DNA of 64,000 bases from Peptococcaceae bacterium (GCA_017399005.1 JAFQEO010000030.1:1-64000), one strand, 5' to 3'. Shown: positions 9,675-17,765, counted from the first letter of the stretch. Made by a program: numbers and translations. The notes: generated from the letters alone by a model not told the origin.

Positions 9675-10280
9675 CTATAACCGTTCTGGAAGTTTGCATT
9701 TCAGCACTTCTGCACAGTCGGTGTTTTCTTCCAGCACAATCGTGGTTACTCTCGGTGGTTCTGCATAAATGGTTGGATAATCCACCTCATCCATTTCCGC
9801 ACGCACATGAAATACCAGCTGTTCCTTATCCGGAGCGTCGATGTAAAATTCCGCCTCTTTGCCCGGCAGATTGCCACGGGCATCTACACGTACCCATTTC
9901 TGCAAATCGGTCAGATACACAGCATTCAGCGCATGAATAATATGGTCGTTGGCTCTTGCCAGACGCTGATAGCACAAACCTGCTGCAATGCCCTGGCTGC
10001 GTAAAAGTGCTGCCAACAGCATAGATTTTACATAACACACCGCATGGCCCTGTTCCAGCGCCTCCACTGCATTGTGGGCGATATCATGACCGCCAATATC
10101 ACCAGTGTGCGGAATACCGTCGCGCACAAAGGTAAATGCAGCTTTGATTTTTTCCACTTCATTCATTTCATCGCCAAACAGTTCTTCCGCTTTTTTCTGA
10201 ATCAGCGGATGATTCCAGTCCATATATTCACTAGCTGCCAGATAGGCATTTTTTTCTTCCACTTCTAACTGATAATTCAT
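9675..10280 (-). CDS. Transglutaminase-like (papain-fold) cysteine protease domain protein
   Basis: 201 residues from the ATG at 10280, chosen because AAAGGGGG lies 7 bases upstream. An in-frame ATG at 10304 overlaps the stop of the preceding small gene (TAATG) and could also be used. The transglutaminase-core triad is C82 (GHAVCYVKSMLLAALLR), H116 (IIHALNAV) and D133 (RVDARGN). No signal peptide is seen, so it probably acts in the cytosol. Such proteins act as peptidases or amide-bond enzymes; the substrate is unknown. Confidence 0.8.
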   Translation of the reverse strand: MNYQLEVEEKNAYLAASEYMDWNHPLIQKKAEELFGDEMNEVEKIKAAFTFVRDGIPHTGDIGGHDIAHNAVEALEQGHAVCYVKSMLLAALLRSQGIAAGLCYQRLARANDHIIHALNAVYLTDLQKWVRVDARGNLPGKEAEFYIDAPDKEQLVFHVRAEMDEVDYPTIYAEPPRVTTIVLEENTDCAEVLKCKLPERL

Positions 10281-10303
10281 CGATAAACCCCCTTTCATCG
10301 TCA

Positions 10304-10417
10304 TTAGCCTTTTCTTAAATATTTAATCATACAGGCGATTGCAAGTATAAGAGCAATTCCCTTTAATAAAATTGTTCCATAATTATAAATCATAATGATA
10401 TATGCTGTCATTCCCAT
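10304..10417 (-). CDS. Small single-pass membrane peptide, copy 1
   Basis: 37 residues. One hydrophobic helix (about residues 17-30) is followed by a basic tail, KYLRKG. GGAAGG lies 11 bases before the ATG. The stop overlaps an ATG of the next gene (TAATG). It aligns along its length with the peptide at 10467-10571: M-[ST]-A, M, Y, I, LK, then I.Y.RK. Both follow the same short upstream sequence CGGAAGGACTGAT. The shared spacing and residues argue for a real duplicated gene rather than chance. Function unknown. Confidence 0.55.
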   Translation of the reverse strand: MGMTAYIIMIYNYGTILLKGIALILAIACMIKYLRKG

Positions 10418-10466
10418 ATGTTATCAGTCCTTCCGTTTCAGATTATATACTTGTCATCTTTTCCCC

Positions 10467-10571
10467 TTATTCTTTTCGCATATAGATAATCAACCAGATT
10501 GTTACAATGAAAAGTGTTATTTTCAGCCAAATATCAAAATAATAGAAAAACATCCCCAGCTCTGCTGACAT
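10467..10571 (-). CDS. Small single-pass membrane peptide, copy 2
   Basis: 34 residues from the ATG at 10571, which follows CGGAAGGACTGAT at the spacing used by its neighbours. A longer frame begins at 10604, directly at the stop of the lipoprotein gene, adding 11 residues. The sequence starts MSAELGMFFYYFDIWLK, contains one hydrophobic helix and ends YMRKE. It is a paralogue of the peptide at 10304-10417. Single-helix peptides with basic tails include type I toxins and small regulators of membrane proteins; neither role can be assigned here. Confidence 0.5.
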   Translation of the reverse strand: MSAELGMFFYYFDIWLKITLFIVTIWLIIYMRKE

Positions 10572-10604
10572 AGCAATCAGTCCTTCCGCAATAAAATCTG
10601 TCAT

Positions 10605-11126
10605 TTACTTTACTTCATTTCCTTCTGCATCCAGAAACCGGATTTCACGCAGTTCAAAATCATCATAATAATAAAGCATTGGATAAATGTCGGTATTTTT
10701 CTCTGTTCTGACAGTGCTATCCTCTCCTATTACTTCAACCGTAACACATTCCGGATTATTTACAAAGATACAGCAGCCATTCTGCCAGTCGGCAGTCACT
10801 ATGTCCTGTGCCGGTTCTGTGGTTTCCAGAAAGCTCACAAACTTGTAACGAACCTCTCCCACTACCTTCACTTCCACAGGAATATAAATATTTTTCTGTT
10901 CATTTCCAGTGGTATAATACCAGATTACTGCATCGTCATTTCCAAGTCTGGCTTTCCCGCAAGTTGCCCCGTATTGAAGTTCTCCGGTCACATTCAGTTC
11001 CTTCTGAATCATTTCCATGAGACTATCTTGCGTGTATGCAGGGTCATTTTGGCAGCCTGAACAGCATATCATCACCAGCAGCACCGAAATCAGCAGACCC
11101 TTTTTCCAACCAAAAGTCATAAACAT
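10605..11126 (-). CDS. Putative lipoprotein, unknown function
   Basis: 173 residues. The N-terminus (FGWKKGLLISVLLVMICCSGCQ) is a hydrophobic signal ending in a lipobox-like CSGC, so the protein is probably lipid-anchored outside the membrane. The remainder is a soluble mixed alpha/beta region with no motif I recognise. The ATG at 11126 overlaps the stop of the upstream gene (TGATG). A second ATG at 11120 has better spacing from GGAAGG. It is followed directly by the small membrane peptide genes. Confidence 0.7.
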   Translation of the reverse strand: MFMTFGWKKGLLISVLLVMICCSGCQNDPAYTQDSLMEMIQKELNVTGELQYGATCGKARLGNDDAVIWYYTTGNEQKNIYIPVEVKVVGEVRYKFVSFLETTEPAQDIVTADWQNGCCIFVNNPECVTVEVIGEDSTVRTEKNTDIYPMLYYYDDFELREIRFLDAEGNEVK

Positions 11127-11362
11127 CAGTCCTTCCGTTTCAGATAGCCAAGCAGTTCTGCGTCTTTTCTGGACACGCGCACTTCGTACTGCACGCTGAA
11201 TTCAGGACGCAACACGCCGGTATGCCCCCGGCCGCGCGGATTCATATTATGCATACGCCTTTTGAATTTTACGCCGTTTGCTTTTAAAAACTCAACAGTT
11301 TCGTGGCATTGATTCAAATCAAACCCTAAATAAACGGTTACGCCGGTAAACCAGAAAAACAT
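11126..11362 (-). CDS. Small protein of unknown function, first gene of the pyrKD-containing operon
   Basis: 78 residues, with AGGAGG 8 bases before the ATG. The pattern (VYLGFDLNQCHETVEFLKANGVKFK ... ending KDAELLGYLKRKD) resembles small DUF2007-type folds that compare an N-terminal strand and a helix, but I cannot confirm this. It is basic and probably cytosolic. Its stop shares a base with the start of the lipoprotein gene. A sigma-70-type promoter lies just upstream. Confidence 0.65.
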   Translation of the reverse strand: MFFWFTGVTVYLGFDLNQCHETVEFLKANGVKFKRRMHNMNPRGRGHTGVLRPEFSVQYEVRVSRKDAELLGYLKRKD

Positions 11363-11398
11363 ACCTATCGCCTCCTCGCCTGTCTACCTTAACTAATA

Positions 11399-11427
11399 AT
11401 TATATCGTAAAAGAAGCAAAAGGAAAA
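11399..11427 (-). promoter_or_regulatory. Promoter for the operon ending in pyrKD
   Basis: On the minus strand TATAAT (11404-11399) lies 17 bases after TTTTCC (11427-11422). The -10 is perfect and the -35 poor. It overlaps the tail of the MATE terminator. Confidence 0.45.
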
Positions 11428-11482
11428 GCCCGCCGCCTTGTTCTGTCTGAAATATTTTCAGCACACACATAGCAGCAGGCTT
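11416..11482 (-). terminator. Terminator of the marR-MATE operon
   Basis: An imperfect 11-bp stem (11426-11436 with 11472-11482, 9 of 11 pairs) with an inner CTGAAA/TTTCAG hairpin, followed on the minus strand by a T-rich tail. It lies 8 bases after the MATE stop. Confidence 0.65.
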
Positions 11483-11489
11483 GTATTTT

Positions 11490-12821
11490 TTAATAATACC
11501 GGTACTCCGGCTGTTTTTTTACCAGGAAGAACATCGTTACAATAATGGCAAGTCCGCGCGCCAGCACAATGGCAAACCAGATGCCGTTTAAGCCAAAAAT
11601 AAGCGGCAGAGTTAAGACCGCAATCACTTCAAACACCAGTGTGCGTAAAAAAGAGATAATGGCTGACACAATGCCGTTATTAAGCGCCGTAAAAAATCCC
11701 GATCCAAAAATAGCAAAGCCCACAAAGAAGAACGATACCGCATAAATGCGGAACCCGTTAATGGTCATATCCAGCAGTTCCTGATCATAGCTTGCGAAAA
11801 TCAGAGATAACGGCCGCGCCGCAAGTTCCGCAATGGCAAACATAGACACCGATGCAATGCCGATAATTACAATACTTTTCCGAAGCAGACTTTTCAGTTC
11901 ATCAGTATTGCCGGCACCATAATGAAAACTCACCACCGGAGCGCTGCCCATGGAATAGCCGATAAAGGTAGCAAGGAAAATAAAGTCAACATACATAATA
12001 ATACCGTAGGCTGCCACGCCATTCTCTCCGGCGTAAGCCATCAGCTGTACATTGAATAAAAGCCCCACCAGTGACATGGAAATATTGCTTACCAGTTCAG
12101 AAATCCCGTTGGTACAGCCCCGTAAAAGTGCACGACCATCAAATGTCAGACCTGTCAGCCGTAAAAGACTGCTGTTTGGACGCGCAAAATAAATAACCGG
12201 TATCACACCGCCCAGAACCTGGCTCAGGCCTGTTGCCCAGGCAGCCCCTTCCAGCCCCCAGCCAAACACTGCAATAAACAGCCAGTCTAGAAACATATTA
12301 GCTACACCAGCCGCTACGGTGATTTTAAACCCCAGTTCCGGCTTTTCCGCCGTTACAAAAAATGTCTGAAACATGGTCTGCAGCATAAAGGCAGGCATCA
12401 CTGCCATAAGAATACGCCCGTATGACACACAGTATTCCAGCATTTCACCCTCGGCACCTAAAAACGATGCCACAGGCCGTAAAACCAGAATCCCAATGAC
12501 TGCAATCATAATTCCCGATACAATCGCCACATAAGTAAACATGGAAAACAGTCGGTTGGCCCGTTCCATTTTTCCTTCTCCCATAGTTTTTGCCACCAGC
12601 GCACTGCCCCCGGTGCCCAGCATAAAACCTACCGCACTCAGTAACATAATAAACGGAAAAATAAAGTTCAGCGCCGCAAAGGGCGTCTTGCCCACAAAGT
12701 TAGATACAAACAGCCCATCCACCACACTGTAAATCGACGTAAATATCATCATCATGATAGACGGGGCCGTAAAGCGCAATAGCTTCTGGTATGTAAAATG
12801 GTCTGATAACTGAATACGCAT
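11490..12821 (-). CDS. MATE family multidrug efflux transporter
   Basis: 443 residues with about 12 hydrophobic segments. The N-terminus (LLRFTAPSIMMMIFTSIYSVVDGLFVSNFVG) is the signature start of the MATE fold in Bacillota. These proteins export drugs or metabolites in exchange for Na+ or H+. The start is 1 base after the stop of an upstream marR gene, so the regulator and pump form one transcript. Substrate unknown. Confidence 0.92.
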   Translation of the reverse strand: MRIQLSDHFTYQKLLRFTAPSIMMMIFTSIYSVVDGLFVSNFVGKTPFAALNFIFPFIMLLSAVGFMLGTGGSALVAKTMGEGKMERANRLFSMFTYVAIVSGIMIAVIGILVLRPVASFLGAEGEMLEYCVSYGRILMAVMPAFMLQTMFQTFFVTAEKPELGFKITVAAGVANMFLDWLFIAVFGWGLEGAAWATGLSQVLGGVIPVIYFARPNSSLLRLTGLTFDGRALLRGCTNGISELVSNISMSLVGLLFNVQLMAYAGENGVAAYGIIMYVDFIFLATFIGYSMGSAPVVSFHYGAGNTDELKSLLRKSIVIIGIASVSMFAIAELAARPLSLIFASYDQELLDMTINGFRIYAVSFFFVGFAIFGSGFFTALNNGIVSAIISFLRTLVFEVIAVLTLPLIFGLNGIWFAIVLARGLAIIVTMFFLVKKQPEYRYY

Positions 12822-12822
12822 A

Positions 12823-13275
12823 CTATCCTCCGTAATTTTCCAGTTCTGAAATTTTGCTTTTCAATTCATTTAAATAACGCTGGTTCAGGCGCACAAAAGT
12901 CTCTTGTTCTTCCTTGCTCCAACCATCAAAAATCTGATTTTCTATCAGGATTGCCTTTTCCACCGTATGAGAAACCAGACTTTTTCCTTTCTCCGTTAAA
13001 GTTAACTGTTTTTTACGACCGTTGTAATCCTCCAGCAAAATCAGTCCGTTTTCTTCCATTTTTCGTAAAGCCGAATTAATCGTCTGTTTACTAGTACCAG
13101 AATATTTTACAATGTCACTTAGCAAACAAGGTTCTCCTATACTGCTGATTACATACATAATCGCAAAAACGCTATCTGAAATACCAAATTTTACAGCAAA
13201 ATCATGGTAAGCAGCATTTGTTTCATGAAAAATATGGTTTATTTGTGCATTCGTCTGATTTAAATGACTCGACAT
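12823..13275 (-). CDS. MarR-family transcriptional regulator
   Basis: 150 residues with a winged helix-turn-helix (LLSDIVKYSGTSKQTINSALRKMEENGLILLED) and a beta-wing (NGRKKQLTLTEKGKSL). AAAAGGAGA precedes the ATG. It is the first gene of a two-gene operon with the MATE pump. Two matching palindromes lie in its own promoter, so autorepression relieved by a ligand is the natural model. The ligand cannot be read from sequence. Confidence 0.92.
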   Translation of the reverse strand: MSSHLNQTNAQINHIFHETNAAYHDFAVKFGISDSVFAIMYVISSIGEPCLLSDIVKYSGTSKQTINSALRKMEENGLILLEDYNGRKKQLTLTEKGKSLVSHTVEKAILIENQIFDGWSKEEQETFVRLNQRYLNELKSKISELENYGG

Positions 13276-13307
13276 TTATTATCTCCTTTTCCAAAACAAA
13301 ATAAAAA

Positions 13308-13351
13308 GTACGATTTCGTACCTTTTATTTAATTTTAGTACGAAATCATAC
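13308..13351. promoter_or_regulatory. Two MarR operators
   Basis: Site A (13308-13321) is a perfect palindrome, GTACGA-tt-TCGTAC. Site B (13338-13351) is GTACGA-aa-TCATAC with one mismatch. Centres are 30 bases apart, about three helical turns. Site B fills the -35/-10 spacer and site A covers the expected start point. Confidence 0.75.
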
Positions 13352-13360
13352 TTTTGTCAA
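13332..13360 (-). promoter_or_regulatory. Promoter of marR-MATE
   Basis: On the minus strand TTGACA (13360-13355), a 17-base spacer and TAAAAT (13337-13332). The -35 is a consensus match. The MarR operator site B lies in the spacer. Confidence 0.8.
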
Positions 13361-13366
13361 GAAACA

Positions 13367-13374
13367 ATTTTCTC
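13367..13374 (+). repeat. Left target-site duplication of the transposon
   Basis: The 8-base sequence ATTTTCTC directly abuts the left inverted repeat and recurs exactly at 18803-18810 outside the right inverted repeat. Confidence 0.85.
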
Positions 13375-13397
13375 CTCCCTTTTACCTTTTGGACTGA
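13375..13397 (+). repeat. Left terminal inverted repeat
   Basis: Twenty-three bases ending in CTTTTGGACTGA. The last 12 are identical to the reverse complement of the right end; overall 20 of 23 match. Confidence 0.85.
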
Positions 13398-13453
13398 TTT
13401 AGGTATGAATTGAAATCCATTCGTCGAAATGACGGAAATATGCATAAGAAAAG

Positions 13454-13485
13454 GCACCACAGGATTCTTGGAAATCTTGTGGTGC
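13454..13485 (-). terminator. Terminator at the left end of the transposon
   Basis: Stem GCACCACA(g/a)GAT pairs 13454-13465 with 13474-13485. It lies after the last passenger gene (stop at 13500), with a T-rich tail on the minus strand (TTTTCTTA) and a T-rich run on the plus strand, so it could also work from the other side. Confidence 0.7.
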
Positions 13486-13499
13486 TTTTGTTTTAATAC

Positions 13500-14426
13500 C
13501 TATTCTACGGAATCAGCTTTTTGCTCCGCAATGATACGTTCAGCCTCTTTAATTCCGCCATTCATGAGTTTATGATATGCTACCCGCTTCTCCACCTTTT
13601 TATCAAACATGGTTCCACCATTATCGAAAGCATATCTAACCTTTCTTTCAGTTGCAGGAAGTTTGAATTTGGTTTTGAAAACTGCTACGATGTCGCTAAA
13701 GGAAAAGTACTCAACACCCTTTTCTCTCGTATACATTAGCATAACCACAAGCATCTGTTCGTTAAACTTAGTAAGCTGTGTTACGTCACAGTAATTTTCT
13801 AGATTAAGTTCATCAAGAGAATACGCAAGTAACGCAGACTCCGAAGTGGTCCGTTGAGGCTTTGTCTTGGTACTCTTTTTCTTAGTATCTGTGGCGTGAG
13901 GAGTGTAGCTTTCACACCAGTTTTTGCCCTTTTCTAAAACGCAATAAGCCTTCAGACCGTCTTTTTTCTCTTTCAACTCACGCAGATAGCCTTTTTTAAT
14001 GTTTTGGACTATCATTTGAGGTATATTCCCAGGCTTTTCTTGACGAGCCTCATCAAGTGCAGTCTCAATGTCCTTCGAATTGAAAACACCTGCATGTTCA
14101 ATGTGCTCGATATAATATGCCACACCCATTACTACTTCTACGCCGGTACTAAACTTCTTTTTGCGCAAAAAGCCAGCCAAGGACTCATAGTTTCCTGTAG
14201 TCCTTTCTACAGGAAGTGCAGGTATGCTTTCTGGTAGTCTTTCGGGTTGAGGATATATATCCTCGCTTTCGAGCGGAGAAGGCGAGGCGGGAACTACCGG
14301 AGACACTGCCATAATTGCCTGCGGAAGCACGCTGAAGAATTGAGCTCGTTCCCGTTCAATCAGATCACTGTCACCCTCGGCTTCAAATTCGATCGGACCA
14401 AATTTAATGTGGATTTTGTTTGACAT
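13500..14426 (-). CDS. Transposon passenger: hypothetical protein with winged-helix-like region
   Basis: 308 residues. The N-terminus (MSNKIHIKFGPIEFEAEGDSDLIERERAQFF) is a short strand-rich motif followed by a helix. Residues ~35-75 are a Pro/Glu/Ser-rich linker. Residues ~80-170 look like a winged-helix region (GFLRKKKFSTGVEVVMGVAYYIEH ... NIKKGYLRELKEKKDG). A basic linker (KKKSTKTKPQR) leads to a C-terminal helical region. No catalytic motif is evident. It lies 9 bases after the HEPN/DUF4145-like gene, so the two probably act together. Identity unrecognised. Confidence 0.7.
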   Translation of the reverse strand: MSNKIHIKFGPIEFEAEGDSDLIERERAQFFSVLPQAIMAVSPVVPASPSPLESEDIYPQPERLPESIPALPVERTTGNYESLAGFLRKKKFSTGVEVVMGVAYYIEHIEHAGVFNSKDIETALDEARQEKPGNIPQMIVQNIKKGYLRELKEKKDGLKAYCVLEKGKNWCESYTPHATDTKKKSTKTKPQRTTSESALLAYSLDELNLENYCDVTQLTKFNEQMLVVMLMYTREKGVEYFSFSDIVAVFKTKFKLPATERKVRYAFDNGGTMFDKKVEKRVAYHKLMNGGIKEAERIIAEQKADSVE

Positions 14427-14435
14427 ACGTACCTC

Positions 14436-15158
14436 CTATTTCAACAATCCTGCTTTGTAATACAATTCTTCAAGGCAAACCCTATATGTTTGCTTAATAT
14501 CGTCGATGTCTTTTTTTCGGGTATTGTACAACACTCGGTGAGCGGCATAGTTACCTACTTCTCGAATCGCGTCATACTCTTTCTTTAAACGGGATATGGC
14601 CAGAGTGGAGTTATTTACCGCATTAGCCACTATCCTTTCAAGCATTACATATTCTCCATCCTTTTTAATCTCATCCTGTATACCAAGGTTTTCATATGCC
14701 AAGATGAGTGTTATTTCAAATACACGTCGCATACAAACTGCCGCGGCATCATAACAACAATCGCTATAGCAATGATTAACTTGCTTAATTAGTTTATCGA
14801 GGAAACCGCGCTTCCCGCAAAAGAGTGCTTCATCAAGGATTTCACTATCAGAAGGAATGTCCTCTTCGTTAAAAAAGAAATCCCCATAATCAGAAGATAG
14901 CTTTGTTTTTGCTGCAGGAGTTATCATGTATTCACCCTCTGCAATCTTGCGAAACTCCTTAGACTTCGACAAATAACCCTTTAAACGTGAAATGTTTGAA
15001 ATTGGATGCCCAATATCTCGGAGTGTTGTGATTATCTCGCTCAATAAAAATGTGTTTTTATCTTTAACACGGCAATCATAATATGCGATGAGTTTGACTT
15101 TTGTCAGCTCGTTCTGCTTAGACAGCTCGGTTTTCACTACATACTGTGTCATGTTCAT
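14436..15158 (-). CDS. Transposon passenger: winged-helix plus HEPN/DUF4145-like protein
   Basis: 240 residues from the ATG at 15158, chosen because GGAGGT lies 6-7 bases upstream; a longer frame to 15206 has no such site. Residues ~1-90 resemble a winged helix (TKVKLIAYYDCRVKDKNTF ... SRLKGYLSKSKEFRKI). Residues ~135-235 resemble DUF4145, a HEPN-type helical domain, with DAAAVCMRRVFEITLILAYE and AIREVGNYAAHR. HEPN proteins are often RNases or toxin and defence components, but the Arg-to-His spacing here is longer than the usual Rx4-6H. Catalytic activity is therefore uncertain. Confidence 0.65.
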   Translation of the reverse strand: MNMTQYVVKTELSKQNELTKVKLIAYYDCRVKDKNTFLLSEIITTLRDIGHPISNISRLKGYLSKSKEFRKIAEGEYMITPAAKTKLSSDYGDFFFNEEDIPSDSEILDEALFCGKRGFLDKLIKQVNHCYSDCCYDAAAVCMRRVFEITLILAYENLGIQDEIKKDGEYVMLERIVANAVNNSTLAISRLKKEYDAIREVGNYAAHRVLYNTRKKDIDDIKQTYRVCLEELYYKAGLLK

Positions 15159-15310
15159 ATTCACACCTCCGATATGGGTTGCTATATCCATCATACACCA
15201 AATCATGTGCTAAATCAAGACAAATGTCGATATTTACATTTTGCTGCTTTGCGTGACGAATTGAAATGAATATGCCATTTGCAGCCAGTATTTTTGAATG
15301 CCTACAGAAA

Positions 15311-15346
15311 ATGAAAAGGAGCAAGGTATATTTCAACCTTGCTCCT
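15311..15346 (-). terminator. Terminator after the transposon lipoprotein gene
   Basis: A perfect 10-bp stem AGGAGCAAGG (15317-15326) with CCTTGCTCCT (15337-15346), followed on the minus strand by TTTTCATTTT. Confidence 0.75.
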
Positions 15347-15383
15347 ATCGGTCAGTATATGCTATTCAGTTAAAAAATTGGAG

Positions 15384-16403
15384 CTAATTAGTTCCTTTAG
15401 GCTCGATATGATACTCAATGTTAAACTTATCTAAATCAGTCATTGTAACTCTGCCATCAGCAAGAGCAGTTACAATATCTTCCGAACTGCCGTCATTGTA
15501 GGTAACAACAATATACTGACTTTTGATTACACTAAAATAGTATTCGTTGCTCTCGTCCTCGTAAAATTTCTCCAATGCTGTATCACAAGGAATGCTCTCT
15601 TCCTTTTCTCTATCACGGATTTCTACAATGTCAAGTGTAGCCGAATTGTTATCTACACTCAATGTAATATACTTTTGCAGAATGGTGTTAACAGTTATCT
15701 TATCTTTTTCTGACAGTACCACACTTTTTCCGTTGACTTCTTGCACTCTTGAGGAATAGGCTGACATTTCTGCCAAATTGTATTTATTAAATGTTCCACA
15801 ATCAGAATGATAATATGCCATATGACCTTTTATGGTAATAACACAATCGCTTGTGCAATCAGTAGTTCCCTCTTTCCAAGTAGCACCATTGATTATTTCT
15901 GATAAGGAGTTTGCATCCTCTTCGGAAATCTCAACGGATAGATTGAATGTTTCTCTACCTATTTCGCCAACAGAGTTCTCTGTTACTTCAAGGGTGTGGG
16001 TGCTTTTTGTACTATTAAACAGTCCTGCAATATAGGCTCTGTCAAGTTCTCCGCTTGTGATGGAGTGGAAATATCCGTCATAACCAACCCAATCATTTGC
16101 GGGAATGGAGACGGTTTCAACTGTCTCTCCACTTGTGTTATAGAAAACCAACTTATATTCAAGCACAGTAGGGTCGTTGTTCTCCATTTTCTTAAGTTTC
16201 AATGAATTAAGATTGTCGGCAATGTGTTTAATGTCGGTTTCTTCTGTGAGGGTAACAGTTCCAATTTCTGTGCCGTTTGATTTATCATACTGAACCACTT
16301 CAATTTTGGTTGCCTTGTCAATGCCTTTTATCGAACTATTGGAACAACCGACCAGACCCAACACACAGGCCAATGCCAAAACTAATGCTATGTATTTTCT
16401 CAT
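15384..16403 (-). CDS. Transposon passenger: putative lipoprotein
   Basis: 339 residues. The N-terminus (MRKYIALVLALACVLGLVGCSN) is a typical lipoprotein signal with lipobox LVGC. The mature part is a soluble extracytoplasmic protein with two similar halves (NLSVEISEEDANSL, VTLTEETDIKHIADNL) and no motif I recognise. It has its own promoter and terminator, so it is an independent unit in the transposon. Base composition is A+T-richer than the neighbouring aro genes by eye, consistent with foreign origin. Confidence 0.75.
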   Translation of the reverse strand: MRKYIALVLALACVLGLVGCSNSSIKGIDKATKIEVVQYDKSNGTEIGTVTLTEETDIKHIADNLNSLKLKKMENNDPTVLEYKLVFYNTSGETVETVSIPANDWVGYDGYFHSITSGELDRAYIAGLFNSTKSTHTLEVTENSVGEIGRETFNLSVEISEEDANSLSEIINGATWKEGTTDCTSDCVITIKGHMAYYHSDCGTFNKYNLAEMSAYSSRVQEVNGKSVVLSEKDKITVNTILQKYITLSVDNNSATLDIVEIRDREKEESIPCDTALEKFYEDESNEYYFSVIKSQYIVVTYNDGSSEDIVTALADGRVTMTDLDKFNIEYHIEPKGTN

Positions 16404-16479
16404 ACGAGTTACCTCCTTATAAAATTATTGTTCTATTTATATAGACGTATAAAAATGACTAAATGTCTCATTTCTTTTT

Positions 16480-16507
16480 AGTATACAATATTTTTTGTTT
16501 TCTTCAA
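16480..16507 (-). promoter_or_regulatory. Promoter of the transposon lipoprotein gene
   Basis: On the minus strand TTGAAG (16507-16502), a 16-base spacer and TATACT (16485-16480), about 75 bases before the ATG at 16403. Confidence 0.4.
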
Positions 16508-16553
16508 TGAACGAAAAGAGGTCGGATCGAGCCAGGCCTATTTTCTGTGTCCA

Positions 16554-17711
16554 TTAAACATGGTCTGGTATCAAGCCTTTGGTATCGAGGCCGATGTGTT
16601 TGGTTCGCAACTGTTCGTAGCTTAGTTCCATGGTGGTCTTGTCGGTAAGATAGTCGTATAGTTCATCGACCTTTTGCTGTGCGGTAAGGTCTTTGTTCTT
16701 TTCTAACCACCAGAAAAATGCGAGGTTTATATCTAAGTACTTTGTTGCTGGTAGGTTCTCTTTTGCATCTGGCCAGTAGGCCGAGAGGATTGAGTGTACT
16801 GCATTGATACGTGCAAGGCTGAATGCTCCCTTTGAATGCTTTTCTGCCAGTATCTTTTCGTGCTGTAGGTTATTGTCCTCTGCAAATTGGTTGTAGACGT
16901 TGGTGCTGTCTGTGACAATGATTGCGTCATCTTCAAACCTGTCATCAAAATACTCCAATACGTGCTTCGCTTCAGTACTTCCTAAACATACTGGTTTAGT
17001 AAAGAGATTACCGCTTCGGTCTTTGCCTGTTAGTATACAGACATTGTCTCTGTTGGTTCCCTCTAAGTAGGCATCACCTTTTAGCAACTGCTCTAGGAAC
17101 ACAGGATTCTTTTCCAGTTCTTCCAGTAAACCTGCTTCTTCAAGGTAGGCTATCTTCTCTGCATAGTTTCTGTGATGCCTTGGTAGTCTGCCCAGTTTGT
17201 AGATAAAGAACCTTGGGTCTCGCTTGCCTTTGAAAGACATATGTACAAAGTATTCGTCACACTCTGCTATGTCTACAAAGGTGTCTTGCTCATGGAAGAT
17301 ATCGTAGATGAGCATCATTACCTTGTTTGAGTTGTACCAGACTGTCTTGGGTGATACATCCATGGTGTCTGCAATCTGCTCTATTGATAGGTTTTGCACC
17401 ATTCCAAGCAACAACTGTCTCCATTGTGCTTCGCTTAGTCTGCTGTGATGAAGCATGGTGTTTGAACTCTCTGTGAAATGCTTGTTGCAGTCTTTGCACT
17501 TGTATCTCTGCTTACCATTCTTTTTACCTGTTTTTACGATTGTTACACTTCCGCAATGAGGGCAGGCGGTAACACCGCCTTTGCTGTCATAAACAACACC
17601 CTTTTCTTTTTCACGTCCTAGCTTTTCGACTTCCAATCTGGACATTAAACTTGCCAGTTCTTCGTCTGTTAGGCTGTCCAGATTTCTCAATACTTCATCG
17701 AGAACAGCCAT
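16554..17711 (-). CDS. IS1595-family (ISXO2-like) DDE transposase
   Basis: 385 residues. The N-terminal zinc ribbon has CPHCGS (near residue 51) and CKDCNKHF (near 73), followed by a helix-turn-helix (LSIEQIADTMDVSPKTVWYNSNK). The catalytic core of the ISXO2-like domain shows the first Asp in AECDEYFVHMSFKG and the second in IIVTDSTNVYNQF, with EKHSKGAFSLARINAVHS following. GGAGGT lies 9 bases before the ATG. Length and domains look complete. Probably co-transcribed with the Mrr-like and 84-residue genes just upstream. Its family matches the 8-bp duplication at the element ends. Confidence 0.92.
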   Translation of the reverse strand: MAVLDEVLRNLDSLTDEELASLMSRLEVEKLGREKEKGVVYDSKGGVTACPHCGSVTIVKTGKKNGKQRYKCKDCNKHFTESSNTMLHHSRLSEAQWRQLLLGMVQNLSIEQIADTMDVSPKTVWYNSNKVMMLIYDIFHEQDTFVDIAECDEYFVHMSFKGKRDPRFFIYKLGRLPRHHRNYAEKIAYLEEAGLLEELEKNPVFLEQLLKGDAYLEGTNRDNVCILTGKDRSGNLFTKPVCLGSTEAKHVLEYFDDRFEDDAIIVTDSTNVYNQFAEDNNLQHEKILAEKHSKGAFSLARINAVHSILSAYWPDAKENLPATKYLDINLAFFWWLEKNKDLTAQQKVDELYDYLTDKTTMELSYEQLRTKHIGLDTKGLIPDHV

Positions 17712-17765
17712 CGTTAGGACACCTCCAAGTACTATTTGATTGTTTCCGTCATCAACGCTCGCCCT

